Positions 1 to 8,116 of a stretch of DNA of 64,000 nt are shown here, one piece after another (position 1 is the stretch's first letter; each line of letters starts with the position of its first letter). Under the pieces are notes generated by a model that saw only the letters and a list, made by a program, of their open reading frames with translations, was not told the DNA's origin and ran no database searches. The stretch covers positions 1-64,000 of the forward strand of contig DOPM01000054.1 in the NCBI GenBank assembly GCA_003513495.1, given 5' to 3'. The position numbers and the translations under genes are program-made. This DNA is from Desulfosporosinus sp. GTDB lineage: Bacteria > Bacillota > Desulfitobacteriia > Desulfitobacteriales > Desulfitobacteriaceae.

Positions 1-75
1 TATCCCCATCATCCCATAGCCGCTTCCATAACCACCGTACCCCCATCCACCCATCATATTACCCCAACCCATCAT
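1..75 (-). CDS. Gly/Met/Tyr-rich small protein, 5' part only
   Basis: A minus-strand reading frame starts with two ATG codons at 75, just downstream of a GGAGGAA ribosome binding site, and runs off the left edge. The 25 visible residues begin MMGWGNMMGGWGYGG and are almost entirely Gly, Met, Trp and Tyr. Such N-termini are common on short Firmicute proteins that end in a SHOCT domain, and the upstream neighbour (148-336) does have a SHOCT-like C-terminus. The gap to that neighbour is 72 bases, so the two may be co-transcribed. Function is unknown; only the start can be seen. Confidence 0.55.
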   Translation of the reverse strand, partial: MMGWGNMMGGWGYGGYGSGYGMMGI

Positions 76-147
76 ATAAATTCCTCCTTCAAAAATTCTC
101 TATAACAAATGTGTCGTACGATATCCTTTTCAAGCGTAACCTTACTC

Positions 148-336
148 TTAGCTCAACAGCTCTTGTTTCCGCTCAAGGTATTCCTCTCTTTGAATCTCAC
201 CGCGTGCATATCGTTCATTCACAATATCCAGCGGGGTATTCTTCCTCTGATATTTAGGATCTAAAGAACCTCTGGAATTTGAAGTATCGAGCATGTAATA
301 CGCAATAAAGATTAATAGAATTAAACCAAACATCAT
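148..336 (-). CDS. SHOCT-domain small membrane protein
   Basis: This 62-residue protein has one N-terminal hydrophobic segment (about residues 3-15) and a charged C-terminal stretch ending in ARGEIQREEYLERKQELL. That matches the short C-terminal (SHOCT) domain found in many oligomeric or membrane-associated bacterial proteins. The ATG lies behind a GGGAGTGG ribosome binding site. It probably heads a two-gene unit with the Gly/Met-rich gene at the left edge. No enzymatic motif is visible and the biological role is not known. Confidence 0.75.
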   Translation of the reverse strand: MMFGLILLIFIAYYMLDTSNSRGSLDPKYQRKNTPLDIVNERYARGEIQREEYLERKQELLS

Positions 337-715
337 TTTAATCCACTCCCTATTTATAATATTGTTTTGATGATATGGCGTTTCCGCTCCCGTTCATCGT
401 AGTGCCACGTGAGTCGGTTATACCATACAGTCCATTATTTTTCATAAGAATTGCTCTTAAGTTCGTTCATTTTATCCAGGTTCTCTCGCCCCATTTGGGC
501 TTTACTTTTGATTTGAATGAAATTTTTAATTTAATATTCCTCCAATTTATCTTTATTTACTTTTTTGTTCGTTTGATTAGCTGTCCTTCTATGTCCTTAG
601 TGTAACTCTCAGATACGATTAACTCATGAAAAAGTTGTGAATATCTCATGAAGAAGGGACCCTGAAATGTCAGAGCCCCTTCTCAAAGATTTGTGTATTT
701 CTCCTATATGATCGG
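337..715. other. Intergenic, no convincing gene
   Basis: The stretch between the SHOCT gene and the diguanylate cyclase is AT-rich. It holds only weak short frames, including a 19-codon minus-strand frame at 435-494 without a well-placed ribosome binding site. An imperfect hairpin at 653-682 just beyond the cyclase stop is described separately. Confidence 0.5.
653..682 (-). terminator. Possible terminator of the GGDEF gene
   Basis: GAAGGG at 653-658 pairs with CCCTTC at 677-682, with further imperfect pairing towards an AATG loop. It lies about 35 bases past the stop of the diguanylate cyclase. The following T-run on the minus strand is short, so the call is tentative. Confidence 0.35.
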
Positions 716-1396
716 CTAACATAAAACAGTACAATTCTTTCCACTTTGTTTCGCCCTTAAGAGTGCATGATCAGAAGCCACAATAAGATCGTGAATACTC
801 TCTCCATCGTCTGGATAACTTGAAACGCCTAAAGAAATCGTGATTTGAGGGTATGGTCCATTATCGAGTCCACTTATTTCGGAACGGATCGTTTCGGCCA
901 TCTTCCAAGCGTTCGTTTTATCACAGTCCCTTAAAAGCAAAACTATCTCTTCTCCACCATACCTATATACTCGATCACCCGCTCGAACACAAGCCTGAAT
1001 TGTTTGTCCTACTTTAACCAGTACGCCATCCCCAACGTCGTGACCAAAACGATTATTGAAGTCTCGAAAATTGTCTATGTCTATAAAAATTAATGCGTAT
1101 GACCCGTTATGTTCTTCTAAATTTTTTATATCTTCATCAAAAGCTCTACGATTAAGTATTCCTGTTAACTTATCAGTATTAAGTTTTACCCTAAGTTGCA
1201 TGTTCACCTTCTTAAGCTTATCGAGTCTCCGGACAAATAGTTCCGCTGCGATGTAATTTATTAATCCGAAAACAATACCCAGTATCAAGCATTTAACTAT
1301 AATACTGTTAAAGAAAGGTACAACCATGAAGTGCGTAAGTGCTGAATGAATAATTCCTATAAGTACCATAGCAAAAATCAACCAAACTCTGATCAT
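716..1396 (-). CDS. Membrane-bound diguanylate cyclase (GGDEF)
   Basis: This protein is predicted to make the second messenger cyclic-di-GMP from two GTP at the membrane. The 226-residue chain has two hydrophobic segments in the first 60 residues, a short charged linker, and a GGDEF domain from about residue 70. The active-site motif is GGEEI (about residue 147), a functional variant of GGDEF. An RAGD inhibitory-site motif sits five residues upstream, so product feedback inhibition is likely. The substrate-binding region FNNRFGHDVGDG is intact. The ATG follows GGAGAGGGGG. There is no recognisable sensor domain beyond the membrane segments, and no EAL partner nearby. It is monocistronic, with a possible terminator behind it. 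Confidence 0.9.
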   Translation of the reverse strand: MIRVWLIFAMVLIGIIHSALTHFMVVPFFNSIIVKCLILGIVFGLINYIAAELFVRRLDKLKKVNMQLRVKLNTDKLTGILNRRAFDEDIKNLEEHNGSYALIFIDIDNFRDFNNRFGHDVGDGVLVKVGQTIQACVRAGDRVYRYGGEEIVLLLRDCDKTNAWKMAETIRSEISGLDNGPYPQITISLGVSSYPDDGESIHDLIVASDHALLRAKQSGKNCTVLC

Positions 1397-1539
1397 AACC
1401 TAAACCCCCTCTCCAACTACCAATGTTATCATTGACCCAATAATTAGTATATAGTTATTTCATTTAACCTTTTGAAAAATTCCTCTGAATAATTTCATTG
1501 CGAGGGGATTTATAAAAACCTAGTTGCAGGATATAACGA

Positions 1540-2146
1540 TATAAGAACTTTCCCTACAAGGGAGAGCGTAGCGAATTTTAGCTTCGTTGCGGGCTGACCT
1601 CAGGTCCCAGATGTTTTAGCCCGGCTGGCTTTCTGCCAGGCATGCTCTGGAATGGCCTAACCGGCCAACTTCCCTCACATGGCCCGCGGGAACGGGTCCA
1701 CCGGCCGCGCATACTACGTATAAGCGACCGAGTTGCGGGTTAAGGCTTATCTCCGCTATGTGAGCGGCTTAGCTATTTTTTTAAGTCTAATCTTGCCGCT
1801 TACCAAGCTAGGCACGCGGTTGCGGGGGACTCCCGTCAGCATAATGCGGCCCAGCGCGGGTATTACTCCGTGGCCACGACTAGGAATTCTCGCGCGGCAA
1901 AGACCAAAAAAAGCAATCTAAGTGCGGTTAGCTCCCCGAGGAATCGAGGGGAGCTAACCGCGCGCGGGCAAGCTGGACAAAAAATGCAGCCTAGTCGGCG
2001 TCGGCCCGAGGAAACGAGTGACGAAGTCGGCGGGTAAGCCAGGATAAGCAATCAGAGTGAGCGGGTACAGCGCCCCATTTTTAATTGATCAACTACCTAA
2101 GTTTAACGACAAGTCCTGAGAAAAAATTTCTCAGGGCTTTTCTGTT
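1540..2146 (+). ncRNA. Candidate large structured RNA (block A)
   Basis: Between AT-rich flanks lies about 550 bases of clearly GC-rich sequence with no plausible gene. It is full of complementary segments, including a perfect 14-bp stem (1924-1937 with 1948-1961, loop of 10) and several GC-rich short helices around 1610-1720. It ends in a classical intrinsic terminator at 2115-2142 on the plus strand. This is the profile of a structured non-coding RNA of roughly 600 nt. I cannot assign it to a family: no tmRNA, RNase P, SRP or group II domain V signature was recognised. The transcript start is a guess. It could instead be decayed repeat DNA. Confidence 0.35.
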
Positions 2147-2148
2147 TT
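2115..2148 (+). terminator. Intrinsic terminator
   Basis: CCTGAGAAA (2115-2123) pairs perfectly with TTTCTCAGG (2127-2135) across AAA and is followed by GCTTTTCTGTTTTA. It closes the GC-rich block A and isolates the downstream methyltransferase gene. Confidence 0.75.
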
Positions 2149-2236
2149 ATTGTTTATGAATATTGGCCAAACAGTCCCTAATAGTTATCGCTTAAAGAGA
2201 TAGACCAACCAATGACAAGCTAGGAGGTAATTAGAA

Positions 2237-2815
2237 ATTTCACTAAGTTGGAAAGAGATAACGACTCGGGCCTTGAGTTTCGCAAGAAAATGGCGTAATA
2301 CAAGCAGGGAAGTCTCCGATTCTCAAAGCTTTTTAAACGATTTTTTTAACGTTTTCGGCATTGACCGAAAGCGGGTTGCTACCTTCGAAACCAAAGTTCC
2401 GATGGGAAGACATAGAAACGGCTATATCGACCTGCTTTGGCGAGGTGTAATCCTCATCGAGATGAAATCGATTGGAAAGAGTCTAGACAAGGCTTTTGGA
2501 CAGGCAAGGGACTACGCTTTTCACCTTGAGGATGAAGAACTTCCGGAATACATAATGGTCTGCGACTTTTTAAACATTAGGCTCTACCGTCTGTTTACAG
2601 GACAGCAGTGGGAGTTCAAAACTGCACATTTACATAAAAACGTTAAGCTTTTTTCCGATTTGGCCGGATACAAAACTTTTGCCCAACTGCCTACCGACGA
2701 CAAAGAAGTTGACATCAAAGCCGCTGAAAAAATGGCAAAACTGCATGATATTTTAAAATCGCATGGCTATGAAGGGCACCAGCTTGAGGTTTACTTGGTA
2801 CGGTTGTTATTCTGA
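2237..2815 (+). CDS. MmeI-like type IIL restriction enzyme, N-terminal nuclease part
   Basis: The translation aligns by recall with the N-terminus of MmeI, a single-chain type IIL/IIG restriction-modification enzyme. The PD-(D/E)XK nuclease residues are present with the MmeI spacing: counting from the TTG at 2273, D53 in YIDLLW and E63-x-K65 in LIEMKS. Family-like sequence (SLSWKEITTRALSFA) begins upstream of that TTG. The best AGGAGG site (2222-2227) is followed by ATT at 2237 rather than ATG, so the true start is either a rare ATT or is lost. The frame ends at TGA 2813-2815, exactly where MmeI has a conserved Cys in LLFCLF. The next codon, in the same frame, is the ATG of 2816-4951. This is probably a broken gene; a split enzyme is possible. 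Confidence 0.7.
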   Translation: MSLSWKEITTRALSFARKWRNTSREVSDSQSFLNDFFNVFGIDRKRVATFETKVPMGRHRNGYIDLLWRGVILIEMKSIGKSLDKAFGQARDYAFHLEDEELPEYIMVCDFLNIRLYRLFTGQQWEFKTAHLHKNVKLFSDLAGYKTFAQLPTDDKEVDIKAAEKMAKLHDILKSHGYEGHQLEVYLVRLLF

Positions 2816-4951
2816 ATGTTTGCCGATGATACCGGCATTTTTGAAAAGAAAATATTCTACGAATATATTTTGAAAACCAAAATAGATGGATCGGATCTAT
2901 CAACCCGGATAGCCCGGTTATTTGAAGTATTAGACACGCCACCAGAACAGCGCATTAAACAGACAATTCTCTCTGATGAATTAAAGCGTTTTGCCTATAT
3001 CAATGGCAAACTTTTTTCTGAACGCATACCTTTTGCCGATTTTAATTCTAAAATGCGCAAGATCCTACTTGAATGCAGCGGTCTAAATTGGGGCTATATT
3101 TCTCCAGCGATATTTGGGGCAATGTTTCAAGGGGTTATGAATACCCAGGAAAGAAGGGAGTTTGGAGCCCACTACACAAGCGAAGAAAATATTCTGAAAG
3201 TAATCGAACCTTTATTTTTAGACGAGCTATGGGCAGAATTTGAACGGATTAAGGGTAACAGTACGCAATTGGAGCAATTTCATAACAAATTAGGGAAACT
3301 TAAATTTTTAGATCCGGCCTGCGGCTGCGGCAATTTTTTAATCGTCACGTATAGAGAACTGCGACGCATTGAGCTAGAAGTGCTGAAAATGCGGGTAGAT
3401 ATCGGCCAGCAAATGGTTATTGATATTCCTTCATATTGCAAAATTAACGTCAACCAGTTTTATGGCATTGAATATGAAGAATTTCCCTGCCAGATCGCCC
3501 AGGTCGGCATGTGGCTGATTGACCACCAGATGAACACTTTGATTGCTGAATACTTTGGCCTTTATTTTGCTCGCCTGCCATTAATCAATTCAGCCACAAT
3601 AATTAACGGCAACGCTTTAACCATTAATTGGGAAAGTATTGTCCCGAAATATGATTTGAATTTTATTTTAGGAAATCCACCTTTTGTTGGCTATTCAAAC
3701 CAATCGGAAGAGCAAAAACGGCATATTACTAACGTTTTCGTAAACTATCAGGGCAAACCAATTAAAAACTCAGGAAAAATTGATTATGTAACAGGGTGGT
3801 ATTATAAAGCTGCCAAATATATTCAAAACACAAGCATTCGTGTAGCATTTGTTTCAACAAATTCTATCGTACAGGGTGAACAGGTTGCACCAATCTGGGA
3901 AACTCTCATGAATATGTTTAGGATTGTTATTAATTTCGCCTACCGTACTTTCGTTTGGAGCAATGAAGCAAAAGGTAAAGCAGCAGTTCATTGTGTTATA
4001 ATTGGTTTCTCGTTATACAACACTCGGAAAAAAGTAATTTTAGATGGGGATAAAGCGGAAATAGTTGAAAATATCAACCCTTATCTAATAAATGCTCCAA
4101 ATGTTTTTATTGAGAGTAGAACAAAGCCAATATGTAATGTTCCCGAAATGGTTTACGGTAATAAGCCAGCGGATGGTGGTCACCTCATCATTGAAGCAGA
4201 CGAATACGAGAATTTTTTTAAAAACGAACCCCAAAGTATAAAATATATTAAACAATTATTAGGTGCTACAGAATTTATTAATAATTCGCCTAGATGGTGT
4301 TTATGGTTGGTTAATGCCGAACCTGCAGAAATTAAGAAAATGCCGATGGTTCTAGAACGAATAGAATTAGTTCGCAAATTTCGTTTATCTAGCCCAAAGA
4401 AAGCTACACAAATGCGTGCTTTAACTCCCTCACTTTTTATGGAAATAAGACAACCAAATAGTAATTACATAATTATTCCTAGTCATTCATCAGAGAAACG
4501 AGCGTATATTCCAATAGGCTTTGTTGATAAAGAAATTATTGTAAATAATGCAGTACATATATTACCAAATGCAACATTGTATCATTTTGGTATTCTCACA
4601 TCTAAGATCCACATGATTTGGGTCAAAACTGTCTGCGGAAGGATTAAGAGCGATTTTCGCTATTCAAAGGATATTGTGTATAATAACTTTCCTTGGCCGG
4701 ATCCCACAGAAAAGCAAACAGAAGATATTAAAAAAGCGGCCTCAGAAATCCTTAATGTTAGATCATTATATCCAAACAGTTCTCTGGCCGATTTATATGA
4801 CCCCTTAACTATGCCAAGCGATCTGATTAAGGCGCACAATAATTTGGACAGAGCTGTAGTGGCTGCTTATAGGGGCAAAGGATTTAAAAAAGAAGCAGAA
4901 AGAATAGCTGATTTGATGGAAAGATATTTGCAATTAGTGAGTAATAAGTGA
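2816..4951 (+). CDS. MmeI-like DNA adenine methyltransferase and target-recognition part
   Basis: This continues, in the same frame, the nuclease segment ending at TGA 2813-2815. The 711 residues hold a helical linker, an N6-adenine methyltransferase with motif I FLDPACGCGNF (about 164-174) and catalytic NPPF (287-290), and then the target-recognition domain. The family would normally be one chain of about 900 residues. In the recognition loop CGRIKSDFRY, Lys and Asp occupy the positions of MmeI E806 and R808. In published specificity work these residues read the last base of the site; from memory, the K/D pair reads G. If the ATG at 2816 is used by reinitiation, a free-standing methyltransferase could result. 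Whether any activity survives is unknown. Confidence 0.85.
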   Translation: MFADDTGIFEKKIFYEYILKTKIDGSDLSTRIARLFEVLDTPPEQRIKQTILSDELKRFAYINGKLFSERIPFADFNSKMRKILLECSGLNWGYISPAIFGAMFQGVMNTQERREFGAHYTSEENILKVIEPLFLDELWAEFERIKGNSTQLEQFHNKLGKLKFLDPACGCGNFLIVTYRELRRIELEVLKMRVDIGQQMVIDIPSYCKINVNQFYGIEYEEFPCQIAQVGMWLIDHQMNTLIAEYFGLYFARLPLINSATIINGNALTINWESIVPKYDLNFILGNPPFVGYSNQSEEQKRHITNVFVNYQGKPIKNSGKIDYVTGWYYKAAKYIQNTSIRVAFVSTNSIVQGEQVAPIWETLMNMFRIVINFAYRTFVWSNEAKGKAAVHCVIIGFSLYNTRKKVILDGDKAEIVENINPYLINAPNVFIESRTKPICNVPEMVYGNKPADGGHLIIEADEYENFFKNEPQSIKYIKQLLGATEFINNSPRWCLWLVNAEPAEIKKMPMVLERIELVRKFRLSSPKKATQMRALTPSLFMEIRQPNSNYIIIPSHSSEKRAYIPIGFVDKEIIVNNAVHILPNATLYHFGILTSKIHMIWVKTVCGRIKSDFRYSKDIVYNNFPWPDPTEKQTEDIKKAASEILNVRSLYPNSSLADLYDPLTMPSDLIKAHNNLDRAVVAAYRGKGFKKEAERIADLMERYLQLVSNK

Positions 4952-5836
4952 GCAGCTGATAGACAATATATTATAATGCTGATCAGGTAGATTATTGGTT
5001 CTTAGGTTTTGGTTCTAAGTGACTAATTGCTTCGCATTTTTCTTACGCTACCTTGAGGGTATTCATAGTAACAATTGATGTCTCTGGCTTAAGCTATATA
5101 CTAGCTTCGGTGCCCGCTCCTTGAATGAATGGGAGCGGGCTTTCACGCCCTCACCCATACTGTCGTTTAGGTCCTTGCCCGGGCCGACTCATCCTGCCGC
5201 TCCCGCTTGCGTAGTCTCCCCTAGACTGGGAGCCTCCCCTCGCTGAGTTATTCTTTGCGGTCCTGATATAGCCGCTGCGGGTGATCTGGCCGAGTCCGGC
5301 CAGCTTCCCGTCGCTAAGAGCGTGGTTATCCTGCCCGAGGCCACACATTCCCTCGAAAATTTCGGGAATCCATGGGCAGCGGCCGATAAGCCGCTCTTTC
5401 CCTCCTGTTAGTTGGGAACAAGCGGACGGGAACGACAGCCAGGGCATACCACGCCTGTTACTCCACCATGCTCAACGCATGCTGGGGTAAAGCGGCGGGT
5501 ATGCCCTGGCTTTTTGAATGACCGCGGTTATCCTGCTTTGGCCGGCTTGCCTTTGCTGCTGGCCCTCCGATATTTTTCTACTCGTCATAGTATGAATGGT
5601 GTGAAATAAATCAATCAGAACAAGTACCCATAATCTCGTTATTTACTTCTTATTTTTGATTTAGCCCATTCAATGAGCAAGAAAACTAAAAAAGATACAA
5701 TATACCCCACAACAAAATATAAACTAGCGTGTAATGATATAGATGTGGTATTGGTTTAAAAACATAATTCTTGGAATAATGATACCGCCTATTGAAATCC
5801 CTATGCTAGGACCTATAGCAAGTTTTAGTGCTCGTT
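4952..5836. other. Long intergenic gap containing block B
   Basis: No convincing protein-coding gene is seen between the methyltransferase and the recombinase. The central 500 bases are the GC-rich structured block B, listed separately. The flanks (4952-5100, 5600-5836) are AT-rich and featureless. Confidence 0.6.
5105..5600. ncRNA. Candidate large structured RNA (block B)
   Basis: About 500 bases of GC-rich, stop-poor sequence carry many helices. GCCCGCTCC (5112-5120) pairs with GGAGCGGGC (5132-5140). A perfect 14-bp stem (5437-5450 with 5498-5511) encloses a nested TTACTCC/GGGGTAA helix and a CATGC/GCATG hairpin, and is followed by five T on the plus strand. The minus strand contains two copies of GCAGGATAACC. 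Long open frames here (for example 5151-5447 minus) have low-complexity, unrelated translations and are not credible genes. The transcribed strand is undecided. A related word, CAGGATAAG, occurs near the end of block A. Confidence 0.35.
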
Positions 5837-6715
5837 TTAACATTGACTCAACGACAACTTCTCTAGAGCATTCGCTTTATCCTGCTCAGACGGCTGAGTG
5901 TATATCCTTGTAGTATTTAAACTCTTGTGTCCCAAGATTTCTGCTACCATTTCCAGCCCTTCATCAGCCTTAAGGAGGTTCCGAGCAAACGTATGCCGTA
6001 GGGCGTGAGGATGTAAATCTGGGAGTTTCGCTAGATATGCGTACTGGTCTATGACCTGCCGAATTCCGCTGGAGGTTAAACGACCGGTTCCCTTCCCTCG
6101 TTGACTCAAAAATATTGGTCCTTTTGTACGACCGCTTAAATATGCGCAATGAGCCTTTCTAGTATCACTGTTGAGGGGCACAGTGCAGAATTTGCCCCCT
6201 TTCCCCATTCTTACCGTGAGACTTCCAGAACGATCCCCTATGGTGAGATCTTCAATATCTAAAGCTGCTACTTCGCTAATACGAAGTCCAGTATTAAGCA
6301 TGAGGGTTATCAGCGCAATATCTCTTGGTACACTTTCACGTTCCACTGCGCGAGTTAGCGAGCGTTGACTAAGACGATCTAGTCCTTGAGGTGCAGAGCG
6401 CACCTCTTCAACATTAGATGGCATTGGCATATTCCGCCCATTAAAATCCAGCCAATTCGCTATCGCAACTAAGGAAAGATTGACCGTCGATGGACAGCGT
6501 TTCATATTTAATAATAAGTAAGATTTGTATTCGCGTAAGTCTGTAGGCGTGACACGCTCTGAGATGATCACCTCACCGTTTGTTGATTCAAACCACTCAG
6601 CAAAACTTAACACTCTCTGACGGTAGGCTCTGAGAGTGTTTTTACTTTTGTTGGTATTACGAAGATATTCTATCCACACGTCGAGATCTGGTACATTAGT
6701 CGTTGGCATATACAT
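5837..6715 (-). CDS. Tyrosine recombinase (XerC/XerD-like integrase)
   Basis: This is a site-specific DNA recombinase of 292 residues, the normal XerC/D length. An N-terminal SAM-like core-binding domain (about 5-90) precedes the catalytic domain. Catalytic residues are all visible: Arg in NTGLRISEV (about 145), Lys in VRMGKGGKF, the H-x-x-R box HALRHTF (about 235), His in ILGHKSL and the nucleophile Tyr in RIYTQ (about 270). The ATG follows GAGGAG. It stands alone, not beside dif-like sequence that I can recognise, and lies next to the restriction gene and the CHAT/DUF4365 genes. It may therefore mobilise that accessory block rather than resolve chromosome dimers. Confidence 0.9.
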   Translation of the reverse strand: MYMPTTNVPDLDVWIEYLRNTNKSKNTLRAYRQRVLSFAEWFESTNGEVIISERVTPTDLREYKSYLLLNMKRCPSTVNLSLVAIANWLDFNGRNMPMPSNVEEVRSAPQGLDRLSQRSLTRAVERESVPRDIALITLMLNTGLRISEVAALDIEDLTIGDRSGSLTVRMGKGGKFCTVPLNSDTRKAHCAYLSGRTKGPIFLSQRGKGTGRLTSSGIRQVIDQYAYLAKLPDLHPHALRHTFARNLLKADEGLEMVAEILGHKSLNTTRIYTQPSEQDKANALEKLSLSQC

Positions 6716-7190
6716 CGCTCCTCTTTCTTTTTAGTTAACCCTAAGATTCCCTCAGCGTTTTTAGTCCTAAAATCTTATCTCCTGAGTTTTTGGGGTCTTA
6801 ACTGCTTTTACAGTTACTAGTTCTATCTCTAAAACCCGCAAATCACAAGACTTTTCTAAAATAAGTCTATCGCCGTTACGTAAGAACCCAAGAGATAATG
6901 TATATTATCTATTATACTTATCTGCTATTGGTAGCATTATTATACGTCGTATGTGGCTCCATGAGATCAGGTTTGTAAAGAGCTAGATGGTGTGTTCAGA
7001 TCATCGTGGCCCCCCTAAGAGATCATAGAGACATCGGACAAATGACAATTGAGAAGATTCATCCTCATCTCCTCTTGTTTTTACACTTCGGAACTCGTCA
7101 ACAAGTGGTAATTATTTAGGCAACCATTTGAATTGGCTCTACCACTTGGTGAGATTTGCCATGGAGCAACCAAATCAGTCTCCTTTATTC
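6716..7190. other. Intergenic, only a short palindrome seen
   Basis: This 475-base stretch upstream of the recombinase holds no credible gene. It contains a perfect inverted repeat AGATAAT-GTAT-ATTATCT at 6893-6910, the size of a small operator, within AT-rich promoter-like sequence. Confidence 0.4.
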
Positions 7191-7793
7191 CTAGATACTC
7201 TGAGGTTTAATTTCTTTTGTTCCGAAAGAATCTTGTTCAGAAATTTTATAATAATAATTAATTGGTACGTTAAACATGTTAGCTGCATTCTGAAGTATAG
7301 TCTTAATTGTATTTGGAGACATTTTGCCATAGTTCTCTTTAAACATTAAATGATAAAATGATGCCCAAAAAATTGCTGCGTCACGAAATTCAATACTTTT
7401 TTTAGGACCAGCTAAAGAATAACAACCGGTACGGGGAATTATCTCTTTTGCAAGTTGTCCATTTACAGCAGAGCATGCTGAGATAAATAATCTCCTTTTC
7501 TCTAAGTTTGGTCCAACGATATGACCAAACTCGGAGAAAGAAATCTTTTCATCTAACGTGGTATAAAGAGAAGTACTATTTCCATGACATGATATATGGA
7601 GATACCTATAGTCACTTTCATAGAATTTGCCTAAAATCATTTTTAGTTCTTTTTTCGTCCGGATATAATAGTACCTTGGTTTCTTACCTGCGAATTCTAA
7701 TATTTGAGACAAAAACTTTCCTTCGTACAGATTATCTTTTTCATCTTTCCAATCTAAAGATTCAATAATAAACACATCAGCCTTACTTGACAT
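7191..7793 (-). CDS. CHAT/caspase-like protease family protein
   Basis: This 200-residue protein looks like a stand-alone caspase-fold (CHAT-type) domain. The candidate catalytic dyad is His70 in ISCHG and Cys107 in ISACSAV. Each is preceded by a hydrophobic beta-strand (YRYLHIS and RRLFIS), which is the classic arrangement. The middle and C-terminal parts carry no other domain, and no signal peptide or membrane segment is visible. The ATG follows GGGGGAAATTAG. CHAT proteases serve as effectors in several bacterial defence systems, usually with a separate sensor. Here the next genes are a DUF4365 nuclease-like protein and a membrane protein. The function in this context is inferred, not shown. 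Confidence 0.7.
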   Translation of the reverse strand: MSSKADVFIIESLDWKDEKDNLYEGKFLSQILEFAGKKPRYYYIRTKKELKMILGKFYESDYRYLHISCHGNSTSLYTTLDEKISFSEFGHIVGPNLEKRRLFISACSAVNGQLAKEIIPRTGCYSLAGPKKSIEFRDAAIFWASFYHLMFKENYGKMSPNTIKTILQNAANMFNVPINYYYKISEQDSFGTKEIKPQSI

Positions 7794-8116
7794 CTAATTT
7801 CCCCCGTAAAAATGATTTTTCCGGCCATGGATGCCCGTTTAACGTTTAGGTATTCCCGCAGCGTAATATAACTACTTCCATCAATTCTAAGTTGCGGGAA
7901 TGCCGATTTACCGGATGGACATACCCTCAGAAACTCCCCCAGATTGTTTTAGGTTTACTCTAGTTAATTGGGAATTAACATACTCTTTATACTCGTCATC
8001 TACATTATTCAAACTGACAAAAAGGCTTCAATGAAATCTAAATTGATTATTGGCTACTACTGTTCTCTAAATGTATTTAGGAAATGTAATATGAATCCCG
8101 GAATAAATGACTTATA
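7794..8116. repeat. Intergenic with a long-loop inverted repeat
   Basis: No gene is seen between the CHAT and DUF4365 genes. ATTCCCGCA (7852-7860) is complementary to TGCGGGAAT (7893-7901), giving a 9-bp stem with a 32-base loop. No T-run follows on either strand, so it is not an obvious terminator. No reverse transcriptase is nearby to suggest a retron. Confidence 0.4.

Noticed and set aside
375..605. 76-residue hydrophobic plus-strand frame
   Set aside because: It has no ribosome binding site, and its Phe/Ile-rich translation reflects AT-rich DNA.
1733..2051. Short frames on both strands in block A as genes
   Set aside because: They overlap long hairpins, have no ribosome binding sites and look like chance translations of structured RNA or DNA.
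2813..2860. Selenocysteine at the TGA in the MmeI-like gene
   Set aside because: The hairpin after TGA (TGCCG/CGGCA) has no GGU-type loop or correct spacing for a bacterial SECIS, and the Cys in this family has no known redox role. A nonsense change is simpler.
5151..5447. 98-residue minus-strand frame in block B as a gene
   Set aside because: The translation is Gly/Arg/Ser-rich and has no fold-like pattern. It exists because the GC-rich structured block lacks stops.
1540..5600. Group II intron explanation for blocks A and B
   Set aside because: No domain V-like sequence, no GUGYG 5' end and no intron-encoded reverse transcriptase were seen.
7852..7901. Retron msr-msd or CRISPR-like element
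   Set aside because: Only one inverted repeat is present, with no reverse transcriptase, no repeat array and no Cas-like gene.
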